Assembly: GCA_013373085.1 (NCBI GenBank)
Contig: JABXIM010000059.1
Span: forward strand, 1 to 64,000
Source of the DNA: Oceanospirillaceae bacterium
GTDB lineage: Bacteria; Pseudomonadota; Gammaproteobacteria; Pseudomonadales; Balneatricaceae
DNA: 64,000 nt
Direction: 5' to 3'
The notes below the pieces were generated by a model, which worked only from the letters and a program-made list of their open reading frames with translations, was not told the DNA's origin and searched no databases. This document shows positions 48,183-56,544 of this stretch, one piece after another (within the stretch, counting starts at the first letter, position 1; every line of letters starts with the position of its first letter). Made by a program: the position numbers and the translations under genes.

Positions 48183-48715
48183 ATGAGAATCCACGTAACC
48201 CATAAGTTCGCAGCAAGCTCAAGAAAGCAGGGCATCTGATTGTTGATGCCCCAGCGCGACCAGAGAGCCTGCTGGACGGTTGGCATGCCAACCTGATAGT
48301 CACCCAACGACGCAACTGCGTGCTTTTTATCCATGACCTGATGCGCTATGCGGTCGCACTGATCGGCATGACGTAGAAAGATCTCAAGCAGATCGATCGC
48401 TGGTTCAACGACATGCTGGTCAACAGCATGATGAAGCTCGGCTACCCGAACGAGTTTGTGGAACAGGCAGCCAGGCACCTGACGCCACTGGAATTCGATA
48501 CCCAGTGCGATCGATCCGTGCAAGGCACACTAAGGGTTGCGGCGCAGGATCTCGAATCATTCACCTGGGACGGCAGACACATCATGACACTCGGTCGGTA
48601 CTCGTTGTCAGCGAAACTGTCCCTACGGCCGTGCCGTACCAAGGGTATGAAAGAGATGGAATGCCTGTGGCCACACAAAGAAATGGCGAAACTGCTCGAG
48701 CAGCTTCCTGCGTAG
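48183..48715 (+). pseudogene. Broken small conserved protein gene (DUF6933-like)
   Basis: Pieces in two frames give MRIHVTHKFAASSRK, then SLLDGWHANLIVTQRRNCV, then a stop at about 48376, then WFNDMLVNSMMKLGYPNEF to KEMAKLLEQLPA. Together they read as one conserved protein of about 178 residues with a frameshift and an internal stop. The family name is from memory. It is next to the right direct repeat. Confidence 0.55.
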
Positions 48716-48814
48716 GATCGTCTGTGACCAGACCATATCATCTCAGCGGGCCAAGTCAGTCACCAGGAAGCGTGCGCTACGTTGCATTACGTGGCACTTA
48801 TCCCGCAAAAAACA

Positions 48815-48973
48815 AATCTTCGCGACTCTCCGCACTGGTAGGTGCCGAAATCACAGAATCCGATCGTTAGTTTGATTGTGGGGGTCGAGTGAGCCCAGTG
48901 AGATGGGGCTAAAGCCCAGAGAATACGTGGCTTTGAGCGAATCAAGCGTCGACCGGACTGAATCCGGTCCTTA
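48815..48973 (+). repeat. Right copy of 159-bp island-flanking direct repeat (putative attR)
   Basis: It is identical to 22-180 except at 48939. It holds a detached copy of the last 16 codons and stop (48868-48870) of the target gene, followed by the same gaccgga/tccggtc inverted repeat. Upstream and downstream sequence differ completely between the copies, fixing the repeat limits. Confidence 0.85.
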
Positions 48974-49051
48974 ACTTGAATTAACACCAGAAGCGACTAA
49001 TCCTCATCGCCACATAGTGCATTTAACATAATATACATTATATGCATATCA

Positions 49052-49065
49052 ATATTGGCCAATAT
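49052..49065. other. Perfect 14-bp palindrome between the repeat and the integrase gene
   Basis: atattggccaatat lies in an AT-rich spacer (49010-49070) next to the 3' end of the integrase gene. It could be a recombinase or accessory-factor site. Confidence 0.3.
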
Positions 49066-49118
49066 CAGGGCCTTCAGAGCTGGTTTGTGTTTACCAGCGG
49101 CACATCGGAATTATGTCT

Positions 49119-50411
49119 TCAATCCAGGTTCGCGAGCCGATCGAGGGGTTTTCCTTCTGCGGATTCATGACGCTCCGCCCGCGTGCTGTGCAGGTACTGC
49201 GATGTGGTTTCGATGCTGTCGTGCCCGGCGTCGGCCTGCACGTGGGACAGCGGTCGCCCATTGAAGTTGATGTCGTGCGAGATGCCGGTATGGCGAATGC
49301 TGTGCGGGGTCATGGCGCGCATCTCCCGGGCATCCTGGTCGAAGCCATCCCGTTCGGCGCGGTCCGCCGCTTCGGCGATGACGTCCGATATTTCGTCGCG
49401 CAGCTGGCGGATTCCGAGATTGGCGTTGAGTATGCCGGCGTCCCGGCCGCGACCGGCAGCACGGTGACGCACGAACAGCGGCGTGGTTTCATTGGGCGCA
49501 GGCAATTCGCTAAGCCCCAGGTAGCTGCGATAGCGCTTCAGTGCTTTCAGGAGTGCTCTAGAGACCGCTACCATACGTTTCTTGCCGCCTTTGCTGAGCG
49601 GCACGAAATAGCCCCATACGCCGGTCTTGCGGTCACGCCGAAATTGACCCATCACAGGCGAAAACCCCGGGCGTGCTGCTATCTCCGATATGCGGAGATA
49701 GCAGCCGTACATCAGCGATATCAGGAATCGGGTGCGCTCGTGCTCCTCCGGGTTGCCGGCCGCTAGGCTGTCCGCCGTGGACATCACGTACGACCACTGG
49801 AGTTCGGTAAAAGCCTTGAGGTCTTCGGCATCGTCGAGAGCACCTGGCTGTCCGGTTCTGAAGCGGTTGTTGCGGATCAGCATCAGCGCCGGATTGCGCT
49901 CGGTGTATTCTTCCTGGATCAGGTAACTGAAGAAGGACGACAGTATCGCCAGCTTGGTTTTGAGCGCCCGCTCGGTAATGCGGTACGGCACTTCCTCGCC
50001 TTCGACTCTTTTACCGAGAAATGGCCGCCACTGCGGGTTTGGCACGCGTTCATCGAGCTGCTTCGAGTGCACGAACTGGGCAACATTCCGATATGCGATG
50101 AGCGCAGCCGGCGGCCGCATGCAGTAATCGATATAGCTGCTCAGATGTCGACGGCCGAGATCCGCGACCGACACGCGCTCGACATCGAAGCACCAGTGCA
50201 GAAAGGTTGTCAGCTCGCTGCGGTAGGTTTTGTAGTTGTTTTCACTGTGCCTTTGCTCGAGCAGCCAACCAAGCGTGTACTCATAGACCAGCCCCGCGTC
50301 CTGAACCGGCCCCAGCATAACCTCCGAGAGATACTGATTGACGTGCGGATTGCCGTCTTCGACATGGCGGATCGAATCGAACAATGGCATGGCCGGTGGC
50401 ATCTCGAGCAT
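49119..50411 (-). CDS. Tyrosine recombinase/integrase
   Basis: The 430-residue protein has a SAM-like DNA-binding region (about 30-150) and a catalytic domain with YLRISE (first Arg), HSIRH (H370-R373), GHDSIE (H397) and nucleophile Tyr406 (TSQYLH). An AGGAG site precedes ATG 50411. It is transcribed toward the right direct repeat, which begins 146 bases beyond its stop. It probably moved, or can move, the island or a tandem neighbour. It lacks the extra helix region of integron integrases as far as can be judged. Confidence 0.9.
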   Translation of the reverse strand: MLEMPPAMPLFDSIRHVEDGNPHVNQYLSEVMLGPVQDAGLVYEYTLGWLLEQRHSENNYKTYRSELTTFLHWCFDVERVSVADLGRRHLSSYIDYCMRPPAALIAYRNVAQFVHSKQLDERVPNPQWRPFLGKRVEGEEVPYRITERALKTKLAILSSFFSYLIQEEYTERNPALMLIRNNRFRTGQPGALDDAEDLKAFTELQWSYVMSTADSLAAGNPEEHERTRFLISLMYGCYLRISEIAARPGFSPVMGQFRRDRKTGVWGYFVPLSKGGKKRMVAVSRALLKALKRYRSYLGLSELPAPNETTPLFVRHRAAGRGRDAGILNANLGIRQLRDEISDVIAEAADRAERDGFDQDAREMRAMTPHSIRHTGISHDINFNGRPLSHVQADAGHDSIETTSQYLHSTRAERHESAEGKPLDRLANLD

Positions 50412-50470
50412 TTTAAATCTCCTGCTTATCCTAAGCGTGATGCCAATTAAATCATATAGTTATACCCAAT

Positions 50471-50494
50471 TGCCGATAAATTGCGTTATCGGCA
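50471..50494. promoter_or_regulatory. 9-bp inverted repeat upstream of the integrase gene
   Basis: tgccgataa and ttatcggca are perfect arms with a 6-base loop, 60 bases upstream of the integrase start. It may be an operator or a terminator from the convergent side; no T-tract is present. Confidence 0.35.
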
Positions 50495-50583
50495 TTGAAA
50501 TCAATGTCGACCTAAAATACGCCACACATGTGAGTTGCGATCCGGTACCCCGCTCTTCTCGTTGATGCAGCGGTGAATGGTCG

Positions 50584-51492
50584 TTACCGGGCGGCAGGCA
50601 CATCAATGCCATTGGTACAGTTCCGTGCGCTGGCAGCCCCCCCGAGCAGCAGTTTCTTCAGCGCCATTGGCGCGGCGAAGGACGATCCCTTCAGCGGCGG
50701 CCACGAGCGCTTTGGATACTGGCGACCGGAGACCGCGGATATCGGAATGTCGGCACAGCCGTCGCCATTGAGGTCGTAACCTGCCGCAACGCCCTGCGCA
50801 TCATCGACGCGATAAGCGAAGTAAGCGGCCTGCTCGTGGAGGTCGACGAGTGCATTGTTACTGACAAAGTCGCTCAACTCCTCCTCCTTGGCGCCAACTG
50901 TCACCACTCCGCTGGCAAAAGAGAAAGTATTGACCGTGCCTCGCCCGCCATTACCGGCAATCGTCACCACCAGGACACCCTGGCTGGTCAGGTACTCGAG
51001 CTCCTCGATGATCGCGAGGGTACGGTACCAGTCGCCGCCCTCCTCGGCCCAGGTCCTCAGTTTCGACTTGTAGTCTTCGCGCTCGTCTGTCCGCAATGGC
51101 TTTCCGAATGCGCTTATCAGCGTCGACGATTCCCAGGCCAGCAGCACCGCATCCACAGGTTGCTCGGGAAACCGCGCACGTATTTCCCTCAGGTTCAGCA
51201 CGATCGCATCCAGCGGATGCATATCGAAGCCGATCGGATAATTAAAGAACACCAGATCAGGATGGGATGCGATCAGGCGCACCAGATCGCCATGGAAATA
51301 TGGCTCCTTGCGCCGGTCGCTGTCGACATCCAGCAGGCCGTAGAGCCAAAGCTGCACCTCCCTGTCCCGCTCGCTGGCGAAAAGCTCGGTTGGCGGAAAG
51401 AAGCGATCGACGATCGCCACGCGTCGCGGCAAACTGGACGCGGCAGGCGGTGATATCAGGCAAAGCACGAGTATCAGCAGTATTGCGGGCAT
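50584..51492 (-). CDS. Secreted subtilase-like protein
   Basis: The 302-residue protein starts at ATG 51492 with a signal peptide (PAILLILVLCLISPPAASS). It shows S8-type elements: VAIVDRFF near the N-terminus, VLVVTIAGNGG (oxyanion Asn region) and SSFAAPMALKKLLL, a variant of the Ser motif GTSxAxP. The catalytic His is not obvious, so activity is uncertain. It also has DLNGDGCADIPIS, a calcium-loop-like turn. It is probably periplasmic. Confidence 0.65.
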   Translation of the reverse strand: MPAILLILVLCLISPPAASSLPRRVAIVDRFFPPTELFASERDREVQLWLYGLLDVDSDRRKEPYFHGDLVRLIASHPDLVFFNYPIGFDMHPLDAIVLNLREIRARFPEQPVDAVLLAWESSTLISAFGKPLRTDEREDYKSKLRTWAEEGGDWYRTLAIIEELEYLTSQGVLVVTIAGNGGRGTVNTFSFASGVVTVGAKEEELSDFVSNNALVDLHEQAAYFAYRVDDAQGVAAGYDLNGDGCADIPISAVSGRQYPKRSWPPLKGSSFAAPMALKKLLLGGAASARNCTNGIDVPAAR

Positions 51493-51603
51493 AGGCGGCA
51501 CCCCGTTAACCGAGCCGGTCAACAAGGTTCAGTATAGTTACCGCCTGTGGCTATTTCGCCGTATTTATAATATCCAATACGTACAAAATACTCATAAACC
51601 AAC

Positions 51604-52653
51604 CTACTGTGTGAGCGCCTGATGCGTGTCGCGGTAGGCGGCCGGCGTCGTTCCACTCCATTTTCGAAACGCACGCACAAAGGCGCTGGGCTCTGTAAAT
51701 CCGAGCAACGATGCGACTTCCTGCACCGATACGTCCGGGTAGCTGAGATACTCCTGCGCGGCATTGAAGCGACTTTGGTCCTTCAGCGCCTGGTAGGTTG
51801 TGCCTTCCTTGTCGAGGTGACGCCGCAGCGTGCGTGACGACATGTTCAGTGCCTCGGCGACCTCCTGTATCGAGGGCGGCGGACGGCTGAAGTCACGACC
51901 AATAAGACCTTTGACCTGGGCGCTGACCGAACGGTCGCCGTTGACCATCACCATCAGCTGATACGGAGCCGTACGAAGAAAACCGCGCAGTGTCTCGGCA
52001 TTCTGCATCATCGGCATCGAGAGCTGATCCGCCGGAAATATCAGACGGTTGTCCGGCTCGTTAAACTCGATAGGACACTGGAACAGATTCTGATAGTCGC
52101 TCAGGTTGGGTTGTTCGGCAAAGGTGAAGCAGGCACGTTGCAACGGCAACCGGTATCCGATCATCCAGCTCATGAAGTGATGCCAGATCGAAAGCGACGA
52201 CCGAATCAGCGCGGGCGTTTCGTTTGAAACCAGTCGCCGGACGGTATCGGCGGGCATCGAGTCGAGCGCGACATAATGAAATATCGCCTGATCACCATCG
52301 ACCAGAAGGGTCGGTTTGACCGTCGGACCTTTGCAGATCTCGTAGAACTGACTGCAACGCCTGACCGCATCACCGAGGGTCGCGCAGGTAATCATCGCGA
52401 AGCACATCATGCGGAAGGTACCGGTTGGCAGGTTACCGCCGGTCAACAGGCCAAAGGACTCATCCTGCACCAGCCACATCACATGCTGATAAAGCTGATT
52501 GAACTGGTCGGCAGGAAAGTCCGAACGGCCCTCGAGATCACTGCGCGTCATGCCGACCGAGCTCAGCAGGGAGTTCAGGTTATAACCCTGCTGCTCGGCA
52601 TGCGAGAGCAAGCTTTCGACGAAATCGATACTGACAGTGGCAGAACGGGACAT
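51604..52653 (-). CDS. AraC-family transcriptional regulator (Arabinose_bd/OruR type)
   Basis: The 349-residue protein has an N-terminal ligand-binding domain of about 200 residues and two C-terminal helix-turn-helix motifs (VAEALNMSSRTLRRHLDKEG and VASLLGFTEPSAFVRAFRKW). Members often activate amino-acid or alkane-related genes. The target is not evident; it may act on neighbours or itself. It is monocistronic. Confidence 0.85.
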   Translation of the reverse strand: MSRSATVSIDFVESLLSHAEQQGYNLNSLLSSVGMTRSDLEGRSDFPADQFNQLYQHVMWLVQDESFGLLTGGNLPTGTFRMMCFAMITCATLGDAVRRCSQFYEICKGPTVKPTLLVDGDQAIFHYVALDSMPADTVRRLVSNETPALIRSSLSIWHHFMSWMIGYRLPLQRACFTFAEQPNLSDYQNLFQCPIEFNEPDNRLIFPADQLSMPMMQNAETLRGFLRTAPYQLMVMVNGDRSVSAQVKGLIGRDFSRPPPSIQEVAEALNMSSRTLRRHLDKEGTTYQALKDQSRFNAAQEYLSYPDVSVQEVASLLGFTEPSAFVRAFRKWSGTTPAAYRDTHQALTQ

Positions 52654-52772
52654 GCTGTGTCTTAAGTACTAAAAACAAGTCTTTGTTTAACGGAAGTTTT
52701 TACTAAACACAGAAAATCCTCCGCCAGCCCTATCCCGCAGCCTACCGGCTGGAGACCGGGCTGTCACGTCCG

Positions 52773-53150
52773 CTACATCATCGCCTGCAGCTTTCCCTTG
52801 TCTTCGGCACTGGGCGAATGCATCACGTTTAACAGGATCTGCGCGAGTTCACGCACCTCGGCGCTGGCCTCTGCATTATCGACTACCTGCTGAAGTGCAG
52901 CCGCGTCGGTATCGCTGACCTTGTGCTGTATATTGGCCAGCGCACTGGCGACAGTTTTTTCGGCGTCGGTGGCGCTGTCGCTGGCGACAATCGCCTGCAA
53001 CGATGCTTTTTCGCTGTCGGAGGGAAAGTGATTGAGGTTGTACAGGATCGTGGCGATCGTGCGCGTCGCCTCGTCAGCAGCGTGGCTGAGGGGTGCGGCC
53101 AGGGACGTTAGCGCGATAGACAGAGCAAGAATGAGGGATTTGATTGGCAT
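52773..53150 (-). CDS. Small secreted protein with three internal repeats
   Basis: The 125-residue protein has a signal peptide (SLILALSIALTSLAAPLSHA). The mature part is built from about three units of 32-35 residues with a shared pattern: NLNHFPSDSEKASLQAIV, NIQHKVSDTDAAALQQVV and NVMHSPSAEDKGKLQAMM. This suggests a small helical-repeat (HEAT-like) fold. The function is unknown. Confidence 0.65.
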   Translation of the reverse strand: MPIKSLILALSIALTSLAAPLSHAADEATRTIATILYNLNHFPSDSEKASLQAIVASDSATDAEKTVASALANIQHKVSDTDAAALQQVVDNAEASAEVRELAQILLNVMHSPSAEDKGKLQAMM

Positions 53151-53280
53151 CAGGGTTCTCCCGGTCGGTGGCAGCCGTGAATTGATGGTCGGCTAGCTGC
53201 ATCATCGCTGCAAGTCTAGTCCATGCCCCGCCGGGAGTGCGATTATTGGAGGCGCCCCGTCGCGCCGCCTATTAACCGGG

Positions 53281-53426
53281 CGTGCAAATAGGTTCCCTCC
53301 CTATTTGCACGTCGCACCACGGAAACGGGCGCAGGTGCGCTGACATGCTGGTTTCCGCGGCGTTCGCATTGGCCTGCGGCCAATGATGAAGCATCCCTGC
53401 TTCATGCATTAACCCGCCGGGTTAAT
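53281..53426. repeat. String of back-to-back hairpins 3' of ompW
   Basis: Four perfect inverted repeats follow with hardly any spacer: cgtgcaaatagg/cctatttgcacg (53281-53311), cattggcc/ggccaatg (53367-53385), atgaagca/tgcttcat (53386-53405) and attaaccc/gggttaat (53408-53426). A further 10-bp pair with one mismatch (53317-53326 and 53351-53360) lies between them. Stems are 8-12 bp and loops 3-7 bases. They begin nine bases after the ompW stop on its strand. Confidence 0.85.
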
Positions 53427-53434
53427 AATATCGG

Positions 53435-54043
53435 TCAGAAGCGGTAACCGGCACCGATCATGTAGACCCAGGGATCGACATCAACCGATCCGACTTTGCT
53501 TCCGTTTATTTTTACATCGGTATCGATGTCGATGTACCAGACAGCGGCATTAAGCAGCCAGTTCTGGCCGATTTGAACATCAGCACCAAGCTCACCGGCC
53601 ACACCCCAGGAGTCGCTCAGCTTCAAATCGCCGCCGCCTTTCAGATCTTCATTGAAAAAATTGGTGTAGTTCACACCGATACCGGCGTAGGGCTGAAAGC
53701 CGCCCAGATTCAGCTGCGGAACATACTGCAGCGTCAGGGTCGGGGGGAGCTGATCGGTATCGCCAATCTTACCTACGCCGTCTAGAGTGATGTCGTGGTT
53801 AAACGGCGTGGCAACCAGCAGACCGAGACCGATGTTGTCCGACAGCATGTAAGTGCCGGTGATACCCAGCGCATCGCCGTCGTCAACATCAAGGCCTTTC
53901 AGAGACGAACTGGGATCTGCGTCAGGCTCTACGGATGCGTACCCTGCTCGTACAACAACATCACCGGCTTCATACGCAAGGCTGTTACCGGCAACACTGG
54001 CCAGACCGGCCGCGACCATTACGGACAAAAGGTGCTTTTTCAT
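53435..54043 (-). CDS. ompW: OmpW family outer membrane protein
   Basis: The 202-residue protein starts at ATG 54043 with a signal peptide (LLSVMVAAGLASVAGNSLAY). The mature protein is an eight-strand barrel pattern with the family landmarks DNIGLGLLVATPFNHDI, LPPTLTLQYV and a final PWVYMIGAGYRF ending in aromatic Phe. OmpW is a small porin for hydrophobic molecules. A longer upstream frame lacks signal-peptide sense and is rejected. Confidence 0.92.
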   Translation of the reverse strand: MKKHLLSVMVAAGLASVAGNSLAYEAGDVVVRAGYASVEPDADPSSSLKGLDVDDGDALGITGTYMLSDNIGLGLLVATPFNHDITLDGVGKIGDTDQLPPTLTLQYVPQLNLGGFQPYAGIGVNYTNFFNEDLKGGGDLKLSDSWGVAGELGADVQIGQNWLLNAAVWYIDIDTDVKINGSKVGSVDVDPWVYMIGAGYRF

Positions 54044-54172
54044 TTTTCGACTCCCGAAAATGACTGCATGAACTTGTGGCGCCATTAAAGTTCCTTCCGG
54101 GAAGTGAAACATTGATCTGAATCGTGTTTTGCCCGCAATCCGTTTATTTGCCGGTATTTCCGTTGCTCCAGG

Positions 54173-55603
54173 TCAGTTTTCGCTGTCGGGACGGATATTC
54201 TGATTCATCCGCAGCAGGTTATCCGGGTCGTAACGCTGCTTGAGCTGCATCAGACGACGCTGGTTCGGGCCATAGGCATTCCCCACTCTGGCCTGCTCGT
54301 CTTCGGTCATGAAATTGACGTAGACCCCACCTGTGGCAGCCGGCGCGAGTGCGTCGAACAATGCGCGAGCCCAGCCAACGCAGCTTTTGTCTTCGGCGGC
54401 CGTTTCCCAGCGTGCGTGCATGTTGATGACGAACTCGACATCCCGGTGCGGATAAGCGGTCGCTTCAGCCGAACGCAGATTTATCACGCCACCCAACTGG
54501 CCGACAAAGATCTCGCAGTGCGGCGACGGCAGCGTGGACGTTGCCGCGACGAGACTGTCGATCACGCCATCGTCGAGCGCCTTGAAGTTGTGCGACTTCC
54601 AGTAATTGCGGGCGCCCGGTGTCAGCAACGGATCGAATGCGGTTTGCCAGGCTCCGTAAGGCTGCCGGCCCAGGTGTTCGCCCAGCGGCGTACCCAAATG
54701 ACGTAGCGGCTCGATCAAGGCATCGCCCTCGTCGGGATTGCCGCTGTAACACAGCGCCAGCAGGATCACTTCGCGACCGTGGTCTCCGGCATCAAGGAAG
54801 GGTAATGGCGGCGCTTGTCGCAGCACACACCAGACCGAGAGATTATCCGGGGCGTCCGCGGCAAACGCCCGGTACTGCCGCATGACGGAAGCGGCCTCGC
54901 TCAGCGGGTAGACGATCAATCCGGCAAACACGTCCGGACATATGGGGTGCAGCTTGAATTCGAAGCTGGTGACAATGCCGAAGTTGCCGCCACCACCGCG
55001 CAGAGCCCAGAACAGGTCCGGCAGGTGCTCTTCACTGGCATGCAACATCTGGCCATCGGTCCCGACCAGGTCCGCCGATAGCAGATTATCGACGCTCAGA
55101 CCGAAACGACGCGACAGCCAGCCGAAACCGCCGCCGAGGGTGAGCCCGGCAACGCCGGTCGTGGAATTGATACCCAGCGGGGTGATCAGGTCGTATGCCA
55201 GCGCTTCACGGTCAAGGTCGCCGAGCAAGGCACCGGCACCAACCTGGGCGACCTGCCGCTCAGCATCGACACGCACCCAACGCATCGGAGACAGATCGAT
55301 CATCAGGCCGCCGTCGCATACCGCATTACCGGCGACATTGTGGCCACCGCCCTTGACCGACACCAGCAGGCGGTGCTCGCGCGCGAAATCCAGCGCAGCG
55401 CGAACATCGCTCGGTACCACGCAGCGCGCAATCAGCCCGGGGCGCCGGTCGATCATGGCGTTCCAGATCGACCGCCCCCAATCGTAATGAGAAGAATCCG
55501 GCGTCAGGATCTCTCCGCGTAGCGCAGCGGATAGGGACTCGACAGCCTCTGACGAGAGCTGCAGGGCTCCCCCATCGAGCTGCTTCAGGCTATAGTGAGA
55601 CAT
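54173..55603 (-). CDS. FAD-linked oxidoreductase of the berberine-bridge (BBE) type
   Basis: The 476-residue protein starts at ATG 55603 behind AAGGAGG. The PCMH FAD domain has SVKGGGHNVAGNAV with His88 as the covalent FAD ligand, then LTLGGGFGWLSRRFGLSVDN, and a C-terminal BBE segment (YVNFMTEDE, NAYGPNQRRLMQLKQRYDPD). Such enzymes oxidise sugars, alcohols or secondary metabolites. No signal peptide is seen. The substrate is unknown. Confidence 0.88.
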   Translation of the reverse strand: MSHYSLKQLDGGALQLSSEAVESLSAALRGEILTPDSSHYDWGRSIWNAMIDRRPGLIARCVVPSDVRAALDFAREHRLLVSVKGGGHNVAGNAVCDGGLMIDLSPMRWVRVDAERQVAQVGAGALLGDLDREALAYDLITPLGINSTTGVAGLTLGGGFGWLSRRFGLSVDNLLSADLVGTDGQMLHASEEHLPDLFWALRGGGGNFGIVTSFEFKLHPICPDVFAGLIVYPLSEAASVMRQYRAFAADAPDNLSVWCVLRQAPPLPFLDAGDHGREVILLALCYSGNPDEGDALIEPLRHLGTPLGEHLGRQPYGAWQTAFDPLLTPGARNYWKSHNFKALDDGVIDSLVAATSTLPSPHCEIFVGQLGGVINLRSAEATAYPHRDVEFVINMHARWETAAEDKSCVGWARALFDALAPAATGGVYVNFMTEDEQARVGNAYGPNQRRLMQLKQRYDPDNLLRMNQNIRPDSEN

Positions 55604-55816
55604 GGGAGCCTCCTTGATAAATAGGAACCGGCTTCCCTGCCCGTTTCAGTGTGAGGGGACCATTCATACTGCGATGGCGGAAACTACCGGAACCCGAGGT
55701 CCGGAAAACATGCTTAAAGCTTAGTCAAAGAAAACCACAGGACAGCCCCAGACAGGCAGTAATCCTTCCCTGCAGGTGCAACGTAAAAGGGACGTTAATC
55801 CAACGGAGACAGCATC

Positions 55817-56056
55817 ATGAAAATTCAGTTGCTGGTCACCAAGACGGACTTTTCGGTGCCCAATATTGAGAGAGAATTCAGACACTTAGGAATTGGATAT
55901 CAAGTCGATTATATTGAGGACCACCCGGACTTGGTGGCGCGGCACAATATAAGACACTCCCCGAATATCCTGATCGATGGCGAACTGGCGTTTCGCTATC
56001 AGCCCACGGAGACCGAACTAAAGAAGTTCTTCTACGACCAGAAAATGCGACACTGA
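55817..56056 (+). CDS. Thioredoxin-fold small protein lacking CxxC
   Basis: The 79-residue protein (MKIQLLVTKTDFSVPNIERE) has a glutaredoxin-like pattern and the cis-Pro strand HSPNILIDGELAF, but Phe-Ser-Val-Pro stands where CxxC is expected. It therefore is unlikely to be redox active. A GGAG site precedes the start. It may bind a partner or copper. Confidence 0.65.
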   Translation: MKIQLLVTKTDFSVPNIEREFRHLGIGYQVDYIEDHPDLVARHNIRHSPNILIDGELAFRYQPTETELKKFFYDQKMRH

Positions 56057-56059
56057 CCG

Positions 56060-56376
56060 TCAGCCCCCACCCAGGCGGTACAGGCTGAAAACCAACAACA
56101 ACGGCAGCGCCAGTACCGCCCCCCCCCCCCAGCAACAGCGCCAGAATCTGCAGCCAGCGCCCTCGGCGAATTATGGCATCGCCGTCGAGCGATTTGACCG
56201 CAGAAGCCAGAAAACCCCCTTCCGGCGGGTACCGCCCCTCCCGCTGCGAGCGCAGCGCCAACCGATAAAGATAGAAAGCGAAGCCGCTCGAGCCAGATCA
56301 GCATCAGACCGCCGAGGCCAGTACCCAGCATCAGAATGATTAATGGCAACAGGCGCTGCCGGGACGCTGTGCGCAT
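56060..56376 (-). pseudogene. Small membrane protein gene with poly-C tract and frameshifts
   Basis: The start encodes a hydrophobic helix (LLPLIILMLGTGLGGLMLIW). The next frame gives RLALRSQREGRYPPEGGFLA to RRGRWLQILALLLGG, and a third frame gives the last helix GAVLALPLLLVFSLYRLGGG and a stop at 56060. The second shift falls on 12 consecutive C (56119-56130). An intact product would have about 105 residues and two membrane segments. Confidence 0.55.
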
Positions 56377-56544
56377 AAACCCTTGGCTTCCAGTTGTTTA
56401 ACTAAAGTGCACTGAGGTGTCATGGTAATTCGTTATAGATTATAGATAACGGTATAAAAATATTCTAAAGTCACGCACCACCAAAGAGGGTTCAGACTAA
56501 TATAGTTTATATTACAAGTACTTAAGTACATTTTATGAAGCGCT

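Noticed and set aside
51604-51837. Opposite-strand frames across the AraC gene (51622-51837 and 52276-52665)
   Set aside because: The AraC regulator on the minus strand accounts for this DNA; the overlapping frames carry no motif.
54416-55522. Several plus-strand frames opposite the BBE oxidoreductase
   Set aside because: High GC creates long antisense frames; the minus-strand protein has complete FAD motifs.
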